NCBI GenBank assembly: GCA_035685165.1
Contig: DASRBI010000017.1
Location: 186,001 to 250,000 of the forward strand
Origin: DATFDN01 sp035685165
Lineage (GTDB): Bacteria; Pseudomonadota; Alphaproteobacteria; Acetobacterales; Acetobacteraceae
Direction: 5' to 3'
DNA: 64,000 bases
In this document: positions 17,377 to 27,512 of the stretch, in pieces
Layout of the letters: each line of letters opens with the position of its first letter
Numbering within the stretch: the first letter of the stretch is position 1
Translations under genes and position numbers: made by a program
Notes under the pieces: model-generated
The model's input: the letters and a program-made list of their open reading frames with translations, nothing else
What the model was told of the DNA's origin: nothing
The model's database searches: none

Positions 17377-18334
17377 CGGCGCCGGATACGCGCTGAGCGG
17401 AAAGCGCGTCTGGGTGGCGGGCCACCGCGGCATGGTCGGCTCCGCCATCGTCCGCCGACTGACGCGCGAGGACTGCGTGGTGCTCACCGTGCCGCGCGCG
17501 GAGGTGGACCTCAGGGATCAGCGTCAAACGGGCGCGTGGCTGCAACGCGAGCGGCCGCACCTGGTCTTCCTCGCCGCCGCCAGGGTGGGAGGTATCTTGG
17601 CCAACGACTCGCACCCGGCGGAGTTCCTGTACGACAATTTGATGATCGAGGCGAACATCATCCACGCAGCTCATCTGGCCGGCGTGGAAAAGCTCGTTCT
17701 TCTCGGATCAAGCTGCATCTATCCGAAGTTCGCCGACCAGCCGATCAAGGAGAGCGCTCTGCTGACCGGCCCGCTCGAGCCGACCAACGAGTGGTACGCG
17801 GTGGCGAAGATTGCCGGCATCAAGCTGTGCCAGGCGTACCGCCGCCAGTATGGCTGCGCGTTCATCTCGGCGATGCCGACCAATCTTTACGGTCCGTTCG
17901 ACAATTTCGACCTCGAAACCAGCCACGTGCTGCCCGCCTTGCTGCGGAAAATCCACGAGGCGAAGGTGGCGGGCAGAAGCTCGGTGACGATCTGGGGCAC
18001 GGGCATGCCGCGGCGCGAGTTCCTGCACGCCGACGATTGCGCCGACGCGCTGGTTTTCCTCGCCAAAGCCTATGACGGCTACGACCCGGTAAATGTCGGC
18101 AGCGGGTTCGATATTCCGGTCCGCGAGCTGGCGGAACTGATCGCGGAAGTGGTTGGGTTCCGCGGCACGATCGAGCACGATCTCTCCAAACCCGACGGCA
18201 CGCCGCGCAAGCTGATGAGTTCGGAGAGGCTTACGGCGCTGGGATGGCGGCCGCGGATCGGCCTGCGCGAGGGGATCGCGGAAGTCTATTCGTGGTATTT
18301 GTCGCGGATCGTCGAGCCGGCCCTGCAAAGCTGA
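17369..18334 (+). CDS. fcl: GDP-L-fucose synthase
   Basis: Fcl (WcaG) epimerises and reduces GDP-4-keto-6-deoxymannose to GDP-L-fucose. The 321-residue product has WVAGHRGMVGSAIVRRL as the NADP loop, LGSSCIYPKFADQPI, the YxxxK in NEWYAVAKIAGIKLCQ, and PTNLYGP. The start is a TTG at 17369. GGAGG lies eight bases before it, and no in-frame ATG precedes the NADP loop. The start overlaps the gmd stop, so the two enzymes are probably translationally coupled. Confidence 0.95.
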   Translation: MADGAGYALSGKRVWVAGHRGMVGSAIVRRLTREDCVVLTVPRAEVDLRDQRQTGAWLQRERPHLVFLAAARVGGILANDSHPAEFLYDNLMIEANIIHAAHLAGVEKLVLLGSSCIYPKFADQPIKESALLTGPLEPTNEWYAVAKIAGIKLCQAYRRQYGCAFISAMPTNLYGPFDNFDLETSHVLPALLRKIHEAKVAGRSSVTIWGTGMPRREFLHADDCADALVFLAKAYDGYDPVNVGSGFDIPVRELAELIAEVVGFRGTIEHDLSKPDGTPRKLMSSERLTALGWRPRIGLREGIAEVYSWYLSRIVEPALQS

Positions 18335-18345
18335 ACCGCCGTGCT

Positions 18346-19320
18346 TTACCCCGGGGCGGGCCGGGCTGCCGCCGCGCGGCGCAGCCGGTCGTTGATCGCC
18401 AGGCCGAGCCCATGCTCGGGCACCGCCATCGCCGCGATCCGAACCAAACCCAGGCGGCGCGCCTCGGCGTCCAGCACATGCAGGCCGCGAAAGAGCCGCG
18501 CCGCCGCCTCGGCCGGATCGGCCGCTTCGCTGAGCTGGAAGGTCGCTCCAGCCCCGGGCAGGGGCGGGCCAAAGGCGAGCAGCGCCTCGTCGGGCGCGAC
18601 CGAAACGGCGTGTAGCCGCACCGGGAGCGAAGGCGCGTAATGCGAAGCGAGCTGACCGGGCGAGCGGATCGCGCCGCCGCCGGCATCGCGCGCCACCGGG
18701 CCGATCGCCGCCTCCAGCGCTTCCAAGGTCACGCCGCCCGGACGCAGCAGGGCCGGGCGCGCGCCGGTCAGGTCGAGCACCGTCGACTCCACCCCGACCT
18801 TGCAGGGGCCGCTGTCCACCACCGCCGCCACCGCGCCGCCCAGTTCCGTGAGCACGTCCGCCGCCGAGGTCGGGCTGATCCGGCCGGAGCGGTTGGCCGA
18901 AGGCGCCGCCACGGGCCGTCCAGCCTCGCGAAGCAGGGCGCGGGCGGCCTCCGGCGCCGGGACGCGCACGGCGAGCGTCGGCAGGCCGGCACCAGCGAGT
19001 AGGGACACCGGGCACCCCGGGCCTCGCGGCAGGACGAGCGTCAGCGGGCCGGGCCAGAAGGCGGCGGAAAGGCGGTGCGCCGTTTGCGTGGCCGCCGCAT
19101 GGGCGAAGGCCGCGTCGGCATCGGGATAATGGCAGATCAGCGGGTTGAAGCGCGGCCGCCCCTTGGCGGCAAAGATCGCCGCCACCGCATCATCGTTCGT
19201 CGCGTCAGCGCCGAGGCCATAGACGGTCTCGGTGCCGAATGCCACCAGCGCGCCCTCCCGCAGCAGGCCGGCCGCTTCGCGCAGGGATGCCTGGTCGGTG
19301 CCGAGAAGCCGCGGCGTCAG
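18346..19320 (-). CDS. sua5: L-threonylcarbamoyladenylate synthase, two-domain Sua5 type
   Basis: Sua5 makes threonylcarbamoyl-AMP for the universal t6A37 tRNA modification. The frame has the YrdC domain (VAFGTETVYGLGADA, KGRPRFNPLICH, PGPLTLVLP, APSANRSGRISPT) in residues 15-205 and a Sua5 C-terminal domain, about 324 residues in all. No ATG, GTG or TTG occurs where the family starts. The only near-cognate codon in place is CTG at 19320, whose CTGA overlaps the ssb stop codon. Translation coupled to ssb from CTG is the simplest reading; a distant upstream start inside ssb would add an arginine-rich, non-conserved tail. Confidence 0.88.
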   Translation of the reverse strand: MTPRLLGTDQASLREAAGLLREGALVAFGTETVYGLGADATNDDAVAAIFAAKGRPRFNPLICHYPDADAAFAHAAATQTAHRLSAAFWPGPLTLVLPRGPGCPVSLLAGAGLPTLAVRVPAPEAARALLREAGRPVAAPSANRSGRISPTSAADVLTELGGAVAAVVDSGPCKVGVESTVLDLTGARPALLRPGGVTLEALEAAIGPVARDAGGGAIRSPGQLASHYAPSLPVRLHAVSVAPDEALLAFGPPLPGAGATFQLSEAADPAEAAARLFRGLHVLDAEARRLGLVRIAAMAVPEHGLGLAINDRLRRAAAARPAPG

Positions 19321-19802
19321 AACGGGATCTCGTCGTCCAGATCGCCGCCCTTCGGCGCGTCCCAGGACGGGCCGCCGCGCCCGGTGCTCGCGCCGACGGT
19401 GGCCGGGGCGCGGGCAGGGGCGGGCGCGCCCATGCCGCCTTCCTCGCCGCGGTTGCTGTCGAGCAAGGTCAGCTCGCCCTTGAAGCGACCGATCACCACC
19501 TCGGTGGTGTAGCGCTCCTGGCCCGACTGGTCGGTCCATTTGCGGGTTTGCAGGCTGCCCTCGACATAGACCTTGCGGCCCTTGCGGAGGAAGCGCTCGG
19601 CGATGTCGCCGATCCGGTCGTTAAAGATCACCACGCGGTGCCACTCGGTGCGTTCCTTGCGCTCGCCCGAGGCGCGGTCGTTCCATGTTTCGCTGGTCGC
19701 AAGCGTCAGGTTGACTATCTTGCTGCCATCCTGGGTAGTGCGAACCTCCGGGTCTTTCCCGAGATTGCCCACCAGGATCACCTTGTTCACGCTGCCGGCC
19801 AT
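19317..19802 (-). CDS. ssb: single-stranded DNA-binding protein
   Basis: SSB coats single-stranded DNA in replication, recombination and repair. The 161-residue product has the OB fold (VNKVILVGNLGKDPEVR, TEWHRVVIFN, GRKVYVEGSLQTRKW) in residues 5-110. A flexible Gly/Ala/Pro linker follows, then the acidic partner-binding tip DLDDEIPF. It is divergent from uvrA across a 161-base region with a LexA-type box, the arrangement seen in many proteobacteria. Confidence 0.97.
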   Translation of the reverse strand: MAGSVNKVILVGNLGKDPEVRTTQDGSKIVNLTLATSETWNDRASGERKERTEWHRVVIFNDRIGDIAERFLRKGRKVYVEGSLQTRKWTDQSGQERYTTEVVIGRFKGELTLLDSNRGEEGGMGAPAPARAPATVGASTGRGGPSWDAPKGGDLDDEIPF

Positions 19803-19928
19803 GTCATCATCCTCTTGTCACCCGGTGAGCAGCCATTGGGCGCCGGAACCCGTTAAGCTAGTCCTACCGCGGGGCGTCCGGCGCGGGAAATCGCTTCCGC
19901 ATACCGGCGTCATCGCCTTATAAGGCAG

Positions 19929-19943
19929 GAACATCCCAGGAAC
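19929..19943. promoter_or_regulatory. LexA (SOS) box before uvrA
   Basis: The sequence GAAC-ATCCCAG-GAAC matches exactly the alphaproteobacterial LexA operator (GTTC-N7-GTTC read on the other strand). It lies 20 bases before the uvrA start, five bases after a possible -10 element TATAAG at 19919-19924. Position and exact match suggest SOS control of uvrA. The box is 126 bases from ssb, so control of ssb is less certain. Confidence 0.8.
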
Positions 19944-19963
19944 AACGGAGTCGGGCGCCGCGT

Positions 19964-22822
<2,859 letters not shown>

Positions 22823-22981
22823 GCGGGTGAGGGTTGAGATGGCGGGACGGCGCCGCTTTCGGCCATTGCTGTCCGGTCAAGTTCCGGCTTCAACTTGCAT
22901 CTCGTCTGCCATGCCAGTCCGAGCCATATCATAACCATGCAAATGATAGCAAAATGGTCGAAGCAGATTATCTCGCCGGAG

Positions 22982-23968
22982 ATGGGCTATCCCGCGCTAC
23001 GCTTTGTGCTGCAAAGGCGCCGGATCTCCGCGGCCATCACCGCCTCGGGCGCGAAGCGGGTTCTCCCGAATCATCGTTCAACAATCCGGGCTGCGCCGAC
23101 GGGACCGCTCCGTCCCGTGTTGCTGCTCGTCCTTCTGACGCTCGTATGGGGCTGCTCGGTGCCGGCGATGAAGCTCGGGCTGCGCGACGCCTCGCCCGTG
23201 GCGCTGGTGGCGTGGCGCTATGCGTGCGCGGGGCTGTTCTTCCTGCCGATGCTCGGCAAGCGCCCGCCGCCGCGCGCGCTCGCCGCGATGGTGGGCGTGG
23301 CGCTGCTTGGACTCGTGGCCGGCCAGCTTTTGCAAATCCTCGGGGTGCAGCGCACCTCGGCGGTGGTGGCGACGATCGTCACCGCCATCATCCCGCTGCT
23401 GACCGTGCTGCTAGGCTCAGTGCGGCTGCACCAGCGCATTCGGCCGCATCACCTGGCGGGGCTCGCGCTCGCGTTCGGTGGCATCGCGCTGGCGACGGCG
23501 GGCGCGGGCCCGCAAGGCGCCGGCTTCACGTCGTCCAACCTCGCCGGCGTGGGCTGCCTGCTTGCCTCGGCGCTCTGTATCTCCGGATACTATGTGCTCG
23601 GTGCCGAGCTCGCGCTGCGGCACGGCGTAATGACGACCGCCGCCTGGACGACCGTGCTGGGCGCGCTGATGCTGGCGCCGCTCGCGCTCTGGACCGCCGC
23701 CGCGGGTGAGCTGCGGCCGAGCGCGGTTTCCATCGGCGCGGTGGCCTATCTCGGCCTGCTCGTCACCGGGTTTGGGATCACGATCTGGCTGACGGCGATG
23801 CGCGAGCTTCCGGTGCGGATCGCCGCCGGCTCGCAGTACCTCCAGCCGCTGGTCGGCATCGCGGTTTCGGCGGCGATCTTTGGCACGGCGTTGCGGTCGG
23901 GCTTCTACGCCGGCACCGCGCTCGTGCTGGCGGGCGTCGGCCTAGGCGCGGCGCCGGCGCGGCGCTAG
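22982..23968 (+). CDS. EamA/DMT-family transporter
   Basis: An inner-membrane protein with about ten helices in two EamA repeats. The first starts with LRPVLLLVLLTLVWGCSVPAMK and includes SPVALVAWRYACAGLFFLP. The second starts near residue 155 with CLLASALCISGYYVLGAELA. The family exports metabolites or amino acids; the substrate cannot be told from sequence. The start is uncertain. The frame is open well upstream of the first helix, and no ATG has a good ribosome site; 22982 is the closest ATG. Confidence 0.85.
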   Translation: MGYPALRFVLQRRRISAAITASGAKRVLPNHRSTIRAAPTGPLRPVLLLVLLTLVWGCSVPAMKLGLRDASPVALVAWRYACAGLFFLPMLGKRPPPRALAAMVGVALLGLVAGQLLQILGVQRTSAVVATIVTAIIPLLTVLLGSVRLHQRIRPHHLAGLALAFGGIALATAGAGPQGAGFTSSNLAGVGCLLASALCISGYYVLGAELALRHGVMTTAAWTTVLGALMLAPLALWTAAAGELRPSAVSIGAVAYLGLLVTGFGITIWLTAMRELPVRIAAGSQYLQPLVGIAVSAAIFGTALRSGFYAGTALVLAGVGLGAAPARR

Positions 23969-24190
23969 GGCAGGCCGGGGAACCAAGCGCGCGCCGCACG
24001 GCTAACCCAAGCCCTTACCCTCGACCCGAACCATCTCGCGCGCCAGCGCGCCGAGCTGCGCCTGATCGCCGGCCAGGAGCCGGAAACGCCGGTGCCGCCG
24101 GAGTCCATCGCGGAGGCCAAGTTCCGCGCCGCCGCCGCGCTGAAGGCGGGCCGCATCGCCGGGCGTTGGCGGTTGAGCGAGGTGGCATGA
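23969..24190 (+). pseudogene. orphan C-terminal fragment with TPR-like sequence
   Basis: Directly after the transporter stop, a frame without any start codon runs to TGA 24188-24190. It reads like the tail of a real protein: LTQALTLDPNHLARQRAELR, then PPESIAEAKFRAAAALKAGR and a short end WRLSEVA. LDPNHLARQRAEL resembles the second helix of a tetratricopeptide repeat. With no start and no N-terminal half, it is most simply a gene remnant. It opens a remnant-rich patch up to 24826. Confidence 0.35.
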
Positions 24191-24215
24191 GCTCCAGCCG
24201 AGCAACCGGGCGATG

Positions 24216-24350
24216 TCACGTCCCGTTACGGCTGCAATTCGGTTCGCACCAGGACCAGTAATTGCTGGCGGCGTGGTTCTCAAGAAAAGCGCAGCCCGAC
24301 AGGGCGACGGCGAGGATCGCGAAGACCATCAGCCGGGTGATCCTGTGCAT
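24216..24350 (-). CDS. small putative lipoprotein
   Basis: A 44-residue product with a textbook lipoprotein signal: MHRITRLMVFAILAVALSGC, with lipobox LSGC and Cys20 as the lipidation site. The mature part is only about 25 residues, with two more cysteines (WCEPNCS) that could form a disulfide. An upstream extension in frame to 24401 exists. The ribosome site is weak. The entericidin-like size suggests a short envelope peptide, but the function is unknown. Confidence 0.45.
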   Translation of the reverse strand: MHRITRLMVFAILAVALSGCAFLENHAASNYWSWCEPNCSRNGT

Positions 24351-24453
24351 CCGCAAAAGCCCGCTTCCGACGGCAGAACCTATCATGCCGACGAGCGCCA
24401 CGCACCTTCGCGCTCATCAGCGCACCCGCTCACGCGCCATGGTCAGTCGTTGT

Positions 24454-24780
24454 TCACCGCGCCAACGGCGGGTGTTTGTGGCACACGAGCCGCGGATCGA
24501 AGCTGTGGCAGGCCGCGACCCTGGCGGGTTTGTCGCCGAGTTTCAGCGCCTCGCGGCGCGCCGCCGTGTCGGGGATGGCCGCCAAGCGCGGCGCGGTGAA
24601 ACCGTGTGAGGTCCACGGCATGCCCTCCGAAGTGGTCGTGTTCGTTGACGGCACGGCGCGGGCCTCGATGGACAGCACGGCAAAAACAGCGCTGCGATCA
24701 AGGACATGTACGCGAGCACGAGTATCGCCCGTCTGAGTGGATGCAGCCGAAGCGCGTCGCGCTGCCTGCGGTTTGTTCAC
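24454..24780 (-). pseudogene. possible frame-disrupted membrane-anchored protein
   Basis: The GTG frame from 24780 gives 108 residues, but its N-terminal third is odd. Another frame of the same strand there encodes a good membrane segment, RRAILVLAYMSLIAA, which runs into the GTG frame at a T-run near 24690, where AVFAVLSIEARA continues it. The downstream part (PWTSHGFTAPRLAAIPDTAA, DKPARVAACHSFDPR) reads like protein in the GTG frame. Two frameshifts would restore one signal-anchored protein. It may be a decayed gene or contain sequence errors. Confidence 0.3.
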
Positions 24781-24826
24781 TGGTTATCGTAGTAAACTAT
24801 AATCCAGATTCCCGACGTGTCCCTCC

Positions 24827-25222
24827 TCAGAGTACCAGTTGCGTTTGCGTCACTAGCGCGACCGGCTTGCCGTCGGCGAGCATGATTCGGGTCTGCCAGA
24901 CCATCGTCCGCCGGCCGCGATGCACGGCGGTCGTCTCGGCGGTAATCGTCGCGCCTACAGGCGCGGCGCGGAGGAAGTTGGTCTTGCTCTCCACCGTGGT
25001 CGTCCCTGCGCCATCCGGCAGGTTGGCGACGGTCGCCAGCGCGCCGAGCGTGTCGGCGAAGGTCATGATCGCGCCGCCGTGCAGCACCGAGGGCACGGTG
25101 CAGAGTTCCGGCCGCACCGCCATCCGTGCCACCAGCCGCTCCGGCGCGGCGCTCAGGAGCTCGATACCGAGCGGTTCGGCGAAGGGCAGGCGCATCGCTT
25201 GCAGCCGGGCTAGCAGGTCCAT
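24827..25222 (-). CDS. PaaI-family hotdog thioesterase
   Basis: A 131-residue single hotdog-fold domain. The core VPSVLHGGAIMTFADTLGAL matches the PaaI/YbgC-like pattern with the HGG motif, followed by ESKTNFLRAAPVGATITA, the usual second half. Members hydrolyse acyl- or aryl-CoA thioesters; the substrate is not predictable here. I start at 25222 (MDLLARLQAMRLPF), preceded by GGAGAGGA; a longer frame upstream runs through a palindromic repeat and is not credible. Confidence 0.88.
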   Translation of the reverse strand: MDLLARLQAMRLPFAEPLGIELLSAAPERLVARMAVRPELCTVPSVLHGGAIMTFADTLGALATVANLPDGAGTTTVESKTNFLRAAPVGATITAETTAVHRGRRTMVWQTRIMLADGKPVALVTQTQLVL

Positions 25223-25324
25223 CGGTCCTCTCCGTGCGGGGCGAGCGAGCCTAGCACCCGGCCCGGCTTCGTCACCCCCTGCCCGTGCGCGTGTGGTCTG
25301 GTCTCCTAATCCGCAGTTACTCCC

Positions 25325-25411
25325 GTCATGCCCGGGCTTGGCCCGGGCACCCACACTTTCCTTCGGGATGGCAGCGAAGTCGTGGGTGGCCGGGCCAAGC
25401 ACGGCCATGAC
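25325..25411. repeat. long imperfect inverted repeat
   Basis: Two 30-base arms, 25325-25354 and 25382-25411, are reverse complements with four mismatches and a 27-base loop. Each arm runs GTCATG-CCG-GCTTGGCCCGG-CACCCAC. This type of GTCATG...CATGAC palindrome is a common dispersed repeat in alphaproteobacterial genomes. It would form a long hairpin upstream of the thioesterase gene. Confidence 0.75.
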
Positions 25412-25767
25412 GATGAAAAATAATCGTCCGGCTTTTGAACTGGGCAGGCGCCCCCAAATGAAAAGAACGAGCGAACGACCCCGTCCAAAACTTGATCTTC
25501 GCTGAGCGCGTCACAGAAGCGTGGGATTTCCGTGATGTAACCCCAGCCGCCCGGCCGACGTTCGATCGTAGCGCAGACGGGCGCGGACGCGCCGCGAGCC
25601 GCCTTTGCGGGCGCCGCCCGTCGGGGAACGGCCCGCGTACGCCGCTTAACGCCAAGCAGCTCGCCCGCTGGGACGGGCAGAGCTGGAGACTGTTGGGCGG
25701 GTGATCGTCGGGGTCTGACGCCGGCCCGCGGTTCACCCGCTGGCACGGCTTGTGCTAGGCCCGGGCC
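25412..25767. other. gene-poor region before the peptide transporter operon
   Basis: No reliable gene. A TTG-started plus frame at 25492-25704 ends in LNAKQLARWDGQSWRLLGG, which looks like the tail of a protein (possibly a periplasmic binding protein), but its first half is not protein-like, so it may be a remnant. The region should also carry the promoter of the transporter operon starting at 25768; I found no clear promoter elements. Confidence 0.35.
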
Positions 25768-26682
25768 GTGCTCCGCTTCGTCCTCCGTTCCCTCCTGCTC
25801 GCCGTTCTGGTCTGTCTGACGGTGCTGATCATCAGCTTCGCACTGTCGCGGCTTTCCGGGAACCTCGCCATCAACATCGCCGGCCCCGACGCCTCGCCCG
25901 AGGCGATCGCCACGATCGAGCACGAGCTCGGCCTCGATCGCCCGCTACCGGTGCAGTTCATGGAATGGGCGAGTCGCGCCGCACACGGCGATCTCGGCAG
26001 TTCCTATATGTACCACGCGACCGTCGCCTCGCTGATCGCGAGCCATCTGCCGGTCACGCTGCGGCTCGGCGCCATCGCCATCGCCATCGCGATCGCCATC
26101 GCGGTGCCGCTCGGTATCCTCGCCGCGCTCAACGAAGGCACCTGGATCGACGTCGGCGTGGGCATGGTGGCGCTCGCCGGGCAGGCGGTGCCCAGTTTCT
26201 GGCTCGGCCTGGTCCTCATTCTCTGGTTCGGCGTCGACCTGCATTGGCTGCCTATCGCCGGGCTCGCCACGTGGCGGGGCTATGTGCTGCCCTCGTTTGT
26301 GCTTTCCTTCGTCGCCATCCCGGTGATGCTGCGTCTGACGCGCGGCGGGATGATAGATGCGATGCGCGCCGACTATGTCCGCACTGCGCGCGCCAAGGGC
26401 CTGTCGCGCGCCTCTATCGTGCTCAAGCACGCGTTCCGCAACGCGGCGATGCCGGTGGTCGCAGTTTCCGCCGTGCAGCTCGGCTTCATCCTGGGCGGTT
26501 CGGTGGTGACGGAGGTCGTATTCAACGTGCGCGGCGTCGGCTATCTCGCCTGGGAGTCGATCGGCAAGGGCGACTTCCCGGTCGTGCAGGCGGTGGTGCT
26601 GCTGTTCGCCATCATCTTCGTTCTGCTGACGCTGTTTGCCGACCTGATGGGCGCGCTGCTCGACCCGAGGCTGCGCGGCTGA
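25768..26682 (+). CDS. dipeptide/oligopeptide ABC transporter permease, DppB/OppB type
   Basis: An inner-membrane permease of 304 residues with six predicted helices. The N-terminal MLRFVLRSLLLAVLVCLTVLI is typical of DppB-like subunits, and the conserved coupling loop MRADYVRTARAKGLSRASIV and NAAMPVV are present. The GTG at 25768 is the start. Helix 2 contains an IAIAIAIAIA run encoded by near-perfect GCCATC/GCGATC hexamer repeats at about 26079-26104, a possible slippage site. It overlaps the next permease by one base (TGATG). Confidence 0.93.
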   Translation: MLRFVLRSLLLAVLVCLTVLIISFALSRLSGNLAINIAGPDASPEAIATIEHELGLDRPLPVQFMEWASRAAHGDLGSSYMYHATVASLIASHLPVTLRLGAIAIAIAIAIAVPLGILAALNEGTWIDVGVGMVALAGQAVPSFWLGLVLILWFGVDLHWLPIAGLATWRGYVLPSFVLSFVAIPVMLRLTRGGMIDAMRADYVRTARAKGLSRASIVLKHAFRNAAMPVVAVSAVQLGFILGGSVVTEVVFNVRGVGYLAWESIGKGDFPVVQAVVLLFAIIFVLLTLFADLMGALLDPRLRG

Positions 26683-27512
26683 TGCGGGCCGGACGGCTGC
26701 CGCTGGCACTTGGCCTTCTGATCGTCGGCTTCGCCACCCTGGTGGCGGTGTTCGGCCCGTTTTTCGCGCCGCACGATCCGTTCGCGCAGGACCTGGCGCA
26801 CCGCTACGTGCCGCCCGCCTGGCTGCCGGGCGGCTCGCCCGCGCACTGGCTCGGCACCGACGGACTCGGGCGCGACTATCTCTCGCGCCTCATTCTCGGC
26901 GCGCGCATCTCCATGCTGATCGGCGTCTCCACCGTGGTGCTGTCGGGCATCATCGGCACCACGCTTGGCGTGCTCGGCGGCTATTTCGGCGGGCCGGTGG
27001 ACGCGGTGGTGATGTTCGTCGTCTCCTGCCGCCTCGCCATTCCGCTGATCCTGGTGGCGCTAACCGTAGTGTTCATGGTGGGCAGCTCGCTCGCCGTCGT
27101 GGTGCTGACGATCGGCCTACTGCTGTGGGAACGGTTTGCCGTGGTTTCGCGCGCGGTGACGCGGCAGGTGTGCGCGCTCGACTACATCGCCGCGGCCTGG
27201 GCGGCCGGTTGCTCGCGCCCGCGGGTGATCCTGGGCGAGGTGCTGCCCAACATCGCGCACCATCTGGTGGTGATCGCGACGATCGACATGGCGATCGCCA
27301 TCCTGCTGGAAGCCGCACTCTCGTTCCTCGGTTTGGGCGTGCCGCCGCCCTTGCCGTCTTGGGGCCTGATGATCGCCGAGGCGAAGGATTACATGTTCTT
27401 CAAGCCCTGGGTGATCGAGGTGCCGGGTGTGGCACTGCTTGTGCTCGTGCTCGGCATCAACCTGCTGGGCGACGGGTTGCGCGACTTGCTGGGGGCGCGC
27501 ACCGACCGATGA
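26682..27512 (+). CDS. dipeptide/oligopeptide ABC transporter permease, DppC/OppC type
   Basis: The partner permease, 276 residues, with the OppC_N-like start LALGLLIVGFATLVAVFGPFF, then HDPF and HWLGTDGLGRDYLSRLILGA, the family signature. The coupling loop is VCALDYIAAAWAAGCSRPRV, followed by EAALSFLGLGVPPPLPSWG. ATG 26682 overlaps the upstream stop; its own stop overlaps the next gene by four bases, so stoichiometry is probably maintained by coupling. Confidence 0.93.
   Translation: MRAGRLPLALGLLIVGFATLVAVFGPFFAPHDPFAQDLAHRYVPPAWLPGGSPAHWLGTDGLGRDYLSRLILGARISMLIGVSTVVLSGIIGTTLGVLGGYFGGPVDAVVMFVVSCRLAIPLILVALTVVFMVGSSLAVVVLTIGLLLWERFAVVSRAVTRQVCALDYIAAAWAAGCSRPRVILGEVLPNIAHHLVVIATIDMAIAILLEAALSFLGLGVPPPLPSWGLMIAEAKDYMFFKPWVIEVPGVALLVLVLGINLLGDGLRDLLGARTDR

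Noticed and set aside
26004..26270. 88-codon minus frame opposite the permease repeat tract
   Set aside because: Its repeated MAMAMAMA run is only the complement of the permease hexamers.
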